Shown here piece after piece: positions 1-5,431 of a stretch of 5,648 nucleotides of DNA; the first letter of the stretch is position 1; every line of letters begins with the position of its first letter. The stretch is from NCBI GenBank assembly GCA_013697395.1, contig JACCWY010000529.1:1-5648 (forward strand). The letters run 5' to 3'. This DNA comes from Chloroflexota bacterium (GTDB lineage: Bacteria > Chloroflexota > Limnocylindria > QHBO01). Under the pieces are notes generated by a model. That model did no database searches. It was not told the DNA's origin and saw nothing but the letters and a program-made list of their open reading frames with translations. The position numbers and the translations under genes are program-made.

Positions 1-414
1 ACCGAGGTACTCGAACGCAAGCTCCCCGTCGTCGTCGCGCCTGATGGTGAGCAACGCGTCGAGCTCGCCGTCGCGAACCCCCTCCGCGGCCTCCGCCGGG
101 TCATCCGCGCGCATGACGCGCGGACGCTCCTCCCCGCCCGCCGGCTCCGTCGGGTCGGCCTCGGGATCCGTGCCAAGGATGAGAGCCGACTGGATGGCGA
201 CGACCGGGTCCGTGGAGAGGTCGTCGGCCTGGACGTCGACCGCGACCGATGGCGGGTCCGCGATGCCGATGGCGGACAGGATGGTCGGCACCATGGTGAT
301 GGCGAGGACGGCGACGGCCAGCAGGATCGTCGTGACCAGGAAGGCGCGGCCGCGGACGCGAAACAGGTACTCGCGCCGGGCGACGTGGAACGCGTTCGGG
401 AGGAGCCCGCTCAC
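1..414 (-). CDS. ABC-2 type exporter permease, NatB/YhaP-like (partial, C-terminus outside window)
   Basis: The membrane subunit of an ABC exporter that would pair with the ATPase encoded just upstream. The reading frame is open for 138 codons from a GTG at 414-412 to the window edge, so only the N-terminal part is present. Residues 8-25 form a basic amphipathic start (ARREYLFRVRGRAF) typical of NatB/YhaP-type permeases. Residues about 26-50 are one hydrophobic helix (FLVTTILLAVAVLAITMV). After it comes a polar, acid-rich stretch (residues 53-138) expected to lie outside the membrane. In this family such a domain precedes a bundle of further helices, which would lie beyond base 1. The GTG start is chosen because it overlaps the ATPase stop as GTGA, implying translational coupling; no strong ribosome binding site precedes it. 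The substrate cannot be read from the sequence: NatAB exports sodium in Bacillus, but relatives handle other substrates. Confidence 0.85.
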   Translation of the reverse strand, partial: MSGLLPNAFHVARREYLFRVRGRAFLVTTILLAVAVLAITMVPTILSAIGIADPPSVAVDVQADDLSTDPVVAIQSALILGTDPEADPTEPAGGEERPRVMRADDPAEAAEGVRDGELDALLTIRRDDDGELAFEYLG

Positions 415-1370
415 CCGTTCGCACCGCGGCCGGTGGCGGCGAGGTGCTCCTCCGACTCGTCCACGGCGCGGTGGCCGACGTGCTCGATGAAGATCTCCTC
501 GAGGCTCGGCTCGGTGATCTCGAAGCGCGTGACGCGGTCGCCGCGATCGATGGCGGCGCGGAGCACGGTCTCGGGGTCGCGGTCCGCGGGGACGTGGAGC
601 TCGATGTAGTCCTCTCGCTGGGCCGTGACGGTGACCCCGGCGAGCGAGCCGACCCATTCGGCGCCGTGGCCGTCTCCGTCGGTGGCGAGCCGGACCACCT
701 GGCGGCCCATGGCGCGCTTCACGTCGCGGACCGCGCCGCTCACGACGACGCGCCCGCGGTCGACGATGGCGATCGACTCGCACAGCTCCTCGACCGTCTC
801 CATCTGGTGGGTGCTGAAGATCAGCGTCTTGCCGCGGTCGCGCATCTCGAGGAACGCCTCCTTCAGGAGGCGCACGTTGACCGGGTCGAGCCCGGAGAAG
901 GGCTCGTCCATGATGAGGACCTCTGGGTCGTGGAGGATGGCGGCGATGAACTGGATCTTCTGCTGATTGCCTTTCGAGAGCTCCTCGACTCTACGGTCGC
1001 GGTAGTCGGGAATCCGGAAGCGCTCGAGCCAGTCGTCGATCTCGGCGGTCGCATCGGCATCCGAGACCTCGTACAGGGCCGAGAAGAAGCGCAGCTGCTC
1101 GCCGACCTTCATGCGCGGGTAGAGCCCACGCTCCTCGGGCAGGTAGCCCCACGTTCGGCGCGGGAGCGCGGTGTTCTCGGTGCCGAGCCACGTGACGCGT
1201 CCGGAGTCCGCCCGCAGGATGTCGAGCACGATCCGCATGCTCGTCGTCTTGCCCGCCCCGTTCGCACCGAGCAGGCCGAAGATCCGTCCGGGCTCGACGG
1301 AGAAGGAGGCGCCGTCGAGCGCGACGACATGCCCGAATCGCTTGGTTATGGTATCGACGACCAGGGACAT
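411..1370 (-). CDS. ABC transporter ATP-binding protein, NatA-like (ABC-2 exporter ATPase with DUF4162-type C-terminus)
   Basis: The cytoplasmic ATPase (319 aa) that powers the exporter whose permease follows. Visible ABC motifs are Walker A GANGAGKT (35-42), the Q-loop region YLPEERGLYPRM (77-88), the signature LSKGNQQK (131-138), Walker B VLIMDEP with catalytic Glu156, the D-loop SGLD (159-162) and the switch His188 in STHQME. Two motifs depart from the textbook form: the Q-loop has Glu79 where most have Gln, and the signature is LSKGN rather than LSGGQ. Both are usual in NatA/YhaQ relatives, so they support the assignment rather than suggest decay. Residues about 215-300 form a DUF4162-like regulatory domain ending in the characteristic EPSLEEIFIEHVG. 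The start at 1370 gives a standard N-terminus (VVDTITKRFG); GGGAGG at 1389-1384 lies 13 bases upstream, a rather long spacing. The 3' end overlaps the permease start by 4 bases. Sodium export is possible by analogy with NatAB but unproven. Confidence 0.93.
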   Translation of the reverse strand: MSLVVDTITKRFGHVVALDGASFSVEPGRIFGLLGANGAGKTTSMRIVLDILRADSGRVTWLGTENTALPRRTWGYLPEERGLYPRMKVGEQLRFFSALYEVSDADATAEIDDWLERFRIPDYRDRRVEELSKGNQQKIQFIAAILHDPEVLIMDEPFSGLDPVNVRLLKEAFLEMRDRGKTLIFSTHQMETVEELCESIAIVDRGRVVVSGAVRDVKRAMGRQVVRLATDGDGHGAEWVGSLAGVTVTAQREDYIELHVPADRDPETVLRAAIDRGDRVTRFEITEPSLEEIFIEHVGHRAVDESEEHLAATGRGANG

Positions 1371-1417
1371 GAACGGCAGGTCGCCTCCCGAGCGTGGTCC
1401 GGGCCGGACCGGTCGTC

Positions 1418-1458
1418 AGCCTAGCCCATCATCCTGTGGGTCGCTCGCGCCCGGTCAA
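1418..1458 (-). promoter_or_regulatory. Candidate promoter(s) for the exporter operon
   Basis: On the minus strand, TTGACC (1458-1453) resembles a -35 element and is followed after 19 bases by GATGAT (1433-1428), a 4-of-6 match to a -10. A second -10-like word, TAGGCT (1423-1418), lies a little downstream and would give a leader of roughly 40 bases before the ATG at 1370, but it has no well-spaced -35. Only one of these can be the main element, and neither is strong. Confidence 0.3.
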
Positions 1459-1465
1459 TCGAGCG
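1442..1465. repeat. Inverted repeat CGCTCG-N12-CGAGCG
   Basis: The arms at 1442-1447 and 1460-1465 are perfect 6-base complements separated by 12 bases. The right arm abuts the candidate -35 of the exporter promoter. The same arms recur with a 6-base spacer in the palindrome at 1612-1629, so both could be sites for one dimeric regulator. CGAGCG is a common word in this GC-rich window, so chance is a real alternative. Confidence 0.3.
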
Positions 1466-1526
1466 GACTTCACTGGAGGCGCGTGCCACGCTGCAACCTC
1501 ACGATTCATCGAGCACCCCCAGGCAT

Positions 1527-1550
1527 GAGCTGCGCCGTCGTGTGCAGCTC
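1527..1550. repeat. Inverted repeat / hairpin GAGCTGC...GCAGCTC
   Basis: Perfect 7-base arms at 1527-1533 and 1544-1550 enclose a 10-base loop. As RNA the stem could gain a G-U and a C-G pair inside (1534-1535 with 1542-1543). No T-run follows on either strand, so a Rho-independent terminator is unlikely. It lies upstream of both predicted transcription starts, so a protein-binding site or an unrecognised small transcript are the options. Confidence 0.45.
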
Positions 1551-1611
1551 GCGTACGGCGATGATCGACTGATCGCGCAAACCGCACGCCGCAGCCCCGA
1601 TCCGCGTGATT

Positions 1612-1629
1612 CGCTCGATTCGTCGAGCG
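1612..1629. promoter_or_regulatory. Perfect palindrome CGCTCGA-TTCG-TCGAGCG, possible operator
   Basis: Two perfect 7-base arms (1612-1618 and 1623-1629) flank the tetraloop sequence TTCG. The centre lies near -45 relative to the transcription start predicted around 1665, and the right arm ends just before where a -35 box would sit. That is a usual position for an activator site, and this promoter has no recognisable -35. No T-run follows, so it does not look like a terminator. The function is inferred from position and symmetry only. Confidence 0.5.
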
Positions 1630-1649
1630 CTCCCGACGGATCGCGTCCC

Positions 1650-1658
1650 TGCTACACT
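1650..1658 (+). promoter_or_regulatory. Extended -10 promoter of the transhydrogenase operon
   Basis: TGCTACACT contains an extended -10 TG, one base, then TACACT, a good match to TATAAT (4 of 6, with the key first A and last T). No good -35 is seen 16-18 bases upstream, which fits an extended -10 or activator-dependent promoter. Transcription would begin near 1665, leaving a leader of about 73 bases before the pntAA ATG at 1738. Confidence 0.5.
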
Positions 1659-1666
1659 CCGATTTC

Positions 1667-1704
1667 CGAACCGCCACGCGCCCTGGATGAGCTGCGGCGG
1701 TTCG
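1667..1704 (+). promoter_or_regulatory. Leader RNA hairpin upstream of pntAA
   Basis: CGAACCGCC at 1667-1675 and GGCGGTTCG at 1696-1704 are perfect 9-base complements enclosing a 20-base loop. If transcription starts near 1665, the stem forms the extreme 5' end of the operon mRNA. Such 5'-terminal stems can protect mRNA from decay, and longer ones can be part of a regulatory leader. I recognise no known riboswitch class. No T-run follows the stem, so a simple attenuator is not supported. The stem ends 33 bases before the start codon and does not cover the initiation site. Confidence 0.5.
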
Positions 1705-1737
1705 CCGTGTGCGACCCCTTGGACGAGACCTGCCCCG

Positions 1738-2961
1738 ATGAAGATTGCTGTCCCCCGCGAGACCGCCGACGGCGAGACCCGCGTCGCGCTCACTCCACAG
1801 ATCGCCGGCCAGCTGATCGCCGAGGGCGTCGAGGTCCTGGTCCAGGCGGGCGCCGGTGAGGCATCCTCGAACACCGACGAGGCGTACCGCGAAGCGGGCG
1901 CCACGATCGTGCCGGATGCGCCGGCCCTGTACGGGCACGCGAATGTGGTGCTGCGGGTCGGCCGGCCCTCGGACGAGGAGGTCGAGATGCTGCGCGACGG
2001 CACCGTCCTCATCGGCACACTGGGTCTGCTCGCCAAGCCCGAGCTGGCGCAGAAGCTTGCCGAGCGAGGGGTCACGGCCATCAGCATGGACGCCATCCCG
2101 CGCATCACTCGCGCCCAAAGCATGGATACGCTGAGCTCGCAGGCGACAGTCGGCGGCTACAAGGCGGTCCTCATCGCTGCAGAACGGCTGCCGAAGTTCA
2201 TGCCGCTTCTCACCACGGCCGCCGGCACGGTGCGCCCGGCCCGGGGGATCGTGATGGGTGCGGGGGTCGCCGGCCTGATGGCCATCGGCACCGCACGGCG
2301 CCTCGGCGCCGTCGTCGAGGCCACCGACGTGCGCCCGGTCGTGAAGGAGCAGGTCCAGAGCCTGGGCGGCACCTTCATCGAGGTCGAGATGACCGATGAG
2401 GAGAAGGCAAAGGCCGAGACCGCCGGTGGCTACGCGACCGAGATGAGCGACGACTACAAGCGGCGCCAGGCGGAGCTGATCGCCGAACGGGTCAAGGAGG
2501 CCGACTTCGTGATCACCACGGCCCTCATCCCCGGACGGCCGGCGCCGAGGCTCGTGACCGATGCGATGGTGAAGAGCATGAAGCCCGGCAGCGTCATCGT
2601 CGACATGGCGGCAGAGATGGGCGGCAACGTCGAGGGCACCGAGCCGGGCAAGGAGGTCGTTCGGCACGGCGTCAGGATCATCGGCCTCACGAACCTGCCT
2701 GCCACCATGCCCGGCAGCGCGACGCAGATGTACGCCAAGAACATCCAGACCCTGATCAAGCACCTGCTCACCGATGGCGAGCTCAAGGTCGACTTCGACG
2801 ACGAGATCACACGCGGTGCCACGATCACGCACGGCGGCAAGGTCGTCCACGAGGCGACCGCCAAGGCGCTCGGCATCGAGGTCGCCCCGCCCCGGCCCAC
2901 TGCGCCCGCCGATCCACCTGCCGACGCTCCCGCGTCACCCGCCACCGACAAGGATTCATAG
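1738..2961 (+). CDS. pntAA: NAD(P)+ transhydrogenase subunit alpha 1 (PntAA, NAD(H)-binding domain dI)
   Basis: The soluble NAD(H)-binding subunit (407 aa) of proton-translocating transhydrogenase, which passes hydride from NADH to NADP+ on PntB at the inner face of the membrane. The N-terminus MKIAVPRETADGETRVALTP aligns with known PntA starts and fixes the ATG at 1738; an in-frame extension to 1606 has no family support. The RQD loop is intact: Arg122, Gln127 and Asp130 in PRITRAQSMD, with Ser133, matching Arg127/Gln132/Asp135 of Rhodospirillum rubrum in spacing. A Rossmann motif GAGVAG lies at 174-179, followed by TDVRP (196-200). The protein ends after domain dI in a Pro/Ala-rich tail (about 383-407) and lacks the membrane helices fused here in E. 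coli PntA, so this is the split form. The ribosome binding site is weak (GGACGAG at 1721-1727). It is the first gene of a three-gene operon. Confidence 0.97.
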   Translation: MKIAVPRETADGETRVALTPQIAGQLIAEGVEVLVQAGAGEASSNTDEAYREAGATIVPDAPALYGHANVVLRVGRPSDEEVEMLRDGTVLIGTLGLLAKPELAQKLAERGVTAISMDAIPRITRAQSMDTLSSQATVGGYKAVLIAAERLPKFMPLLTTAAGTVRPARGIVMGAGVAGLMAIGTARRLGAVVEATDVRPVVKEQVQSLGGTFIEVEMTDEEKAKAETAGGYATEMSDDYKRRQAELIAERVKEADFVITTALIPGRPAPRLVTDAMVKSMKPGSVIVDMAAEMGGNVEGTEPGKEVVRHGVRIIGLTNLPATMPGSATQMYAKNIQTLIKHLLTDGELKVDFDDEITRGATITHGGKVVHEATAKALGIEVAPPRPTAPADPPADAPASPATDKDS

Positions 2962-2965
2962 ACCG

Positions 2966-3271
2966 ATGGAGCTGTCAGCCTTCGAGCTGCTCACTGCGCT
3001 CTTCATCGGTGTCCTCGCCGCGTTCGTCGGCTTCGAGGTCGTGTCGAAGGTGCCGACCATGCTCCACACACCCCTCATGAGCGGGGCGAATGCCGTCCAC
3101 GGCGTGATCGTCGTCGGCGCGATGCTCGTCGCGGCCACGGCCGGCGGCCCGATCGGGATCGTCCTCGCCCTGCTGGCGGTGATCCTCGGCACGATCAACG
3201 TGGTCGGCGGCTTCGTCGTCACCGACCGGATGCTCGAGATGTTCAAGAAGCGACCCGGAGAGCGCGGCTAG
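2966..3271 (+). CDS. pntAB: NAD(P)+ transhydrogenase subunit alpha 2 (PntAB, membrane subunit)
   Basis: The small membrane subunit (101 aa) that completes the proton-conducting domain dII together with PntB. Three hydrophobic helices are visible at about residues 6-25, 43-60 and 63-85. Between the first two is the conserved family motif KVPTMLHTPLMSGANAVHG (28-46). His45, at the start of the second helix, is a candidate channel residue because the histidine used by E. coli PntB is absent from PntB here. The length is close to other stand-alone alpha 2 subunits of about 100 aa. The ATG at 2966 is preceded by AAGGA (2950-2954), 11 bases away and inside the end of pntAA. The gap to the pntAA stop is only 4 bases, so translation is probably coupled. 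A longer open frame starting at 2774 is merely an extension overlapping pntAA. In E. coli this segment is fused to the C-terminus of PntA. Confidence 0.95.
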   Translation: MELSAFELLTALFIGVLAAFVGFEVVSKVPTMLHTPLMSGANAVHGVIVVGAMLVAATAGGPIGIVLALLAVILGTINVVGGFVVTDRMLEMFKKRPGERG

Positions 3272-4675
3272 ATGGAGCTGCGCGACGTCCTCACCTACCT
3301 CGTCTGGCTGATCGCCAGCGTCACCTTCATCCTGGCGCTCAAGTTCCTGGCCAGCCCGAGGACGGCGCGCACCGGCAACCTGCTCGGCGCCGCGGGCATG
3401 GCCCTCGTGGTGGCCTGGACCTTCTTCACGACCGACGGCATGTTCGCCAACTGGTGGATCGTGGTCGTCGGCGGCGCCATCGGCGCGGTGGCTGGCTGGC
3501 TCGGCGCCAAGCGCGTCGCGATGACCGCCATGCCGCAGATGGTCGCCATCTTCAACGGCGCCGGGGGCGGTGCCGCGGCCCTCGTCGCCGTCGTCGAGTT
3601 CCTTCGCGACACGGACCTGCACCCCGGTGAGCTGCTGCCACTGGCGTTCGTCATCGCGACGCTTCTCGGGGCGATCATCGGTGCCGTCAGCCTGACCGGC
3701 TCGATCGTGGCGTTCGGCAAGCTCCAGGGCCTGATCGCCTCCCGGCCGGTGAAGTACCCCGGCTCCCAGATCGTGACGGCCGGCCTGTTCCTGGCGCTCA
3801 TCGTCCTCGGCGTCTACCTGGCGGCCGTCTCGCCCAGCGTCCCGCTCTTCCTGCTCTTCGTGGTCCTGTCGCTCATCCTCGGCGTGCAGCTGGTCATGCC
3901 GATCGGCGGCGCGGACATGCCGGTCGTCGTTTCGCTCCTGAACAGCTATACGGGCATCGCAGTCGCCGCCACCGGCTTCGTGCTGAGCAACTACGCGCTG
4001 CTCATCGCCGGCACGCTGGTGGGCGCCTCCGGCGCGATCCTGACCCAGCTCATGACGAAGGCCATGAACCGGTCGCTCTTCAACGTCCTGTTTGCCGGCT
4101 TCGGCACCGGGGGCGACGTCGCCGCGGCAGGGGAGGAGGGCGAGGAGCAGCTCCGCGAGATCGGTGCCGAGGACGCGGCGGTCCTGATGGCCTATGGCAA
4201 GCGGGTGATCATCGTGCCGGGCTACGGCATGGCGGTGGCGCAGGCGCAGGGCCCGGTGCGCGAGCTGATGGACCTGCTGGTCGCCAAGGGGGTCGACGTC
4301 CAGTTCGCCATCCACCCGGTGGCGGGTCGGATGCCGGGGCACATGAACGTGCTGCTGGCCGAGGCGAACGTGCCGTACGACCGTCTCAAGGAGATGGACG
4401 AGATCAACGACGACTTCGCCGATACCGACGTGGCGCTGGTCATCGGCGCCAACGACGTCGTCAATCCGGCGGCGCGCGAGGAGGGCTCGCCGATCAGCGG
4501 CATGCCGATCCTGAACGTCGACCAGGCGCAGAAGGTGATCGTGCTCAAGCGCGGACGCGGCGCCGGGTTCGCCGGCATCCCGAACCCGCTCTTCAGCGCC
4601 GAGAACACCTCCATGCTGTTCGGCGACGCGAAGCCATCCGTCGAGGCGCTTGTCCAGGGCGTCAAGACCGCATGA
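3272..4675 (+). CDS. pntB: NAD(P)+ transhydrogenase subunit beta (PntB, membrane domain plus NADP(H) domain dIII)
   Basis: The beta subunit (467 aa, against about 460 in E. coli). Residues 1 to about 262 are a multi-helix membrane domain. Residues from about 300 are the NADP(H)-binding domain dIII facing the cytoplasm. Conserved membrane features are MPQMVAIFNG (87-96), GGADMPVVVSLLNSYTG (212-228, with Asp215 and Asn224 in the segment of E. coli Asp213 and Asn222) and KAMNRS (263-268). In dIII are PGYGMAVAQAQ (316-326), HPVAGRMPGHMNVLLAEA (348-365), GANDVVNPAA (392-401), the LKR and NPLF segments (425-441) and NTSMLFGDAK (445-454), so the cofactor site looks intact. Asn95 replaces the proton-channel histidine of E. 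coli PntB (His91). The ATG directly follows the pntAB stop with no gap; GGAGAG at 3257-3262 is the ribosome binding site, 9 bases upstream. Confidence 0.97.
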   Translation: MELRDVLTYLVWLIASVTFILALKFLASPRTARTGNLLGAAGMALVVAWTFFTTDGMFANWWIVVVGGAIGAVAGWLGAKRVAMTAMPQMVAIFNGAGGGAAALVAVVEFLRDTDLHPGELLPLAFVIATLLGAIIGAVSLTGSIVAFGKLQGLIASRPVKYPGSQIVTAGLFLALIVLGVYLAAVSPSVPLFLLFVVLSLILGVQLVMPIGGADMPVVVSLLNSYTGIAVAATGFVLSNYALLIAGTLVGASGAILTQLMTKAMNRSLFNVLFAGFGTGGDVAAAGEEGEEQLREIGAEDAAVLMAYGKRVIIVPGYGMAVAQAQGPVRELMDLLVAKGVDVQFAIHPVAGRMPGHMNVLLAEANVPYDRLKEMDEINDDFADTDVALVIGANDVVNPAAREEGSPISGMPILNVDQAQKVIVLKRGRGAGFAGIPNPLFSAENTSMLFGDAKPSVEALVQGVKTA

Positions 4676-4679
4676 GTAC

Positions 4680-4709
4680 CTCGGGGCGTATCATCGGCCT
4701 TCACCCGAG
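4680..4709 (+). repeat. Inverted repeat CTCGGG...CCCGAG in the pntB-DUF937 gap
   Basis: Perfect 6-base arms at 4680-4685 and 4704-4709 enclose 18 bases. A short palindrome CCTCACGAGG (4710-4719) follows and includes the GAGG of the next ribosome binding site. There is no T-run, so this is not a classical terminator. A -10-like TATCAT (4689-4694) lies within the loop without a good -35. It may be a weak structure limiting read-through or translation of the downstream gene, or chance in GC-rich DNA. Confidence 0.3.
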
Positions 4710-4729
4710 CCTCACGAGGTGACCTGGCG

Positions 4730-5356
4730 ATGGCCGAACTGACCGATTCATTGAACGAGCTGCTTCAAGGGCGGGAAGCCCAGATCAGCCGGCGCATCGG
4801 CGCCGACGAGGACCAGACGCGAGCGGCCATCCGGACCGCTGTTCCGGCGCTGCTCGCAGCGTTGAGCCAGCAGGCCAGGCCCGGAACCGGGCTGCAGCAG
4901 GCGATCGAGCGCGACCACGACGGATCGATCCTCGACCAGCTCGACGCATACCTGGGCGGCTCTGCCCAGCTGAGCCCGCGCACCACGAACGGTGCCGGCA
5001 TCCTCGAGCACACCCTCGGTGCGCGCCAGCAGGATCTCGAGCGCAGGCTCAGCGGGAAGAGCGGCCTGGACGCAGGGAGCATCGCCAAGCTGTTGATTAC
5101 GCTCGCGCCGTTGCTCATGGGCATGCTGGGCAAGAAGGGCCGCTCGTCGGGCGGAGGTGGCATCGACATCGACGACCTCGGCGGCCTCCTGAACCGCGAA
5201 AAGGAGGATGCCCGGAGCACGAACCCTGACATCGGTGACATCCTCGACAGCTTTACCGGCGGTGGCTCAGCCGGCACATCCGGCTCGGGCACGTCATCCG
5301 GTGGTGGCGTGGGCGGGGTTCTGGACTCGATCCTGGGGCGCAAGCGAGAAGGCTGA
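4730..5356 (+). CDS. DUF937-family protein of unknown function
   Basis: A 208-aa protein without signal peptide or clear membrane helix. The N-terminal half (about 1-135) has the look of the DUF937 family: GADEDQTRAAIRTAVPALLAAL (24-45), the acidic turn RDHDGSILDQLDAYL (61-75), then GAGILEHTLGARQQDLERRL (88-107) and SGLDAGSIAKLLITLAPLLMGML (111-133). The last 70 residues are Gly/Ser-rich and low in complexity, carrying short repeated LLN/ILDS/VLDS segments (GGLLNREK, DILDSFTGG, GVLDSILGR), which suggests a flexible tail with small helical motifs. The biochemical role of the family is unknown to me. The ATG at 4730 has a good ribosome binding site, GAGGTGA at 4716-4722. The gene sits 54 bases after pntB on the same strand, so it could be read with the pnt operon or from its own promoter; a functional link is not shown. 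Confidence 0.85.
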   Translation: MAELTDSLNELLQGREAQISRRIGADEDQTRAAIRTAVPALLAALSQQARPGTGLQQAIERDHDGSILDQLDAYLGGSAQLSPRTTNGAGILEHTLGARQQDLERRLSGKSGLDAGSIAKLLITLAPLLMGMLGKKGRSSGGGGIDIDDLGGLLNREKEDARSTNPDIGDILDSFTGGGSAGTSGSGTSSGGGVGGVLDSILGRKREG

Positions 5357-5418
5357 CTCGAGCGCGGATTTCGGTGGGCCGGGCCGGCCACGGGATCGGC
5401 TCGCCGAATAGGTTCGTC

Positions 5419-5424
5419 TAGCAT
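5419..5424 (+). promoter_or_regulatory. -10-like TAGCAT of a probable leaderless promoter
   Basis: TAGCAT fits the TAnnnT pattern and ends seven bases before the ATG at 5432, so transcription would start at or next to the start codon. No purine-rich ribosome binding site lies between 5405 and 5431. A second TAnnnT word, TAGGTT, is at 5409-5414. No convincing -35 is seen. The rest of the 75-base gap holds only GC-rich short repeats and no clear terminator. Confidence 0.45.
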
Positions 5425-5431
5425 CGGTCGC

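Larger units (their letters stand above)
1371..1737. other. Divergent intergenic control region (about 370 bp)
   Basis: A stretch without a convincing gene between the leftward exporter operon and the rightward transhydrogenase operon. Reading frames here are extensions or shadows of flanking genes. It contains a probable rightward promoter, a weak candidate leftward promoter, inverted repeats at 1442-1465, 1527-1550 and 1612-1629, and a leader hairpin at 1667-1704. There are also two imperfect direct repeats: CGATTCATCGAGCAC at 1502-1516 against CGATTCGTCGAGCGC at 1616-1630 (13 of 15 identical), and ATGAGCTGCG at both 1525-1534 and 1687-1696. This is more structure than a plain spacer needs, and suggests regulation of one or both operons. 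Confidence 0.7.

Noticed and set aside
1..10. Match between bases 1-10 (reverse complement) and GTACCTCGG at 4677-4685
   Set aside because: A 9-base match is expected by chance in a window this size, and one copy lies inside coding sequence.
444..1424. Long plus-strand open frame (326 codons) opposite the ABC ATPase
   Set aside because: It is antisense to a gene with all ABC motifs, and its composition (Asp/Val/Leu/Arg biased, no domain) is typical of a GC-rich shadow frame.
1606..1737. N-terminal extension of pntAA by 44 codons
   Set aside because: The conserved PntA N-terminus begins at MKIAVPRE (1738), and the extension would cover the predicted promoter and leader hairpin.
1371..1737. 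Known riboswitch, tRNA or small RNA in the divergent region
   Set aside because: No recognisable cloverleaf, riboswitch core or hairpin followed by a T-run could be found; only unassigned inverted repeats.
1429..2850. Minus-strand open frame of 473 codons across the intergenic region and pntAA
   Set aside because: Antisense to a highly conserved gene; rich in His, Asp and Arg with no recognisable domain.
2975..4342. Minus-strand open frame of 455 codons opposite pntAB and pntB
   Set aside because: Extremely rich in Asp, His, Arg and Gln, as expected from the complement of GC-rich membrane-protein codons.
5370..5408. GC-rich short repeats after the DUF937 gene as a terminator
   Set aside because: GTGGGCCGGGCCGGCCAC pairs only with mismatches, the next stem is 4 bp, and there is no T-run.
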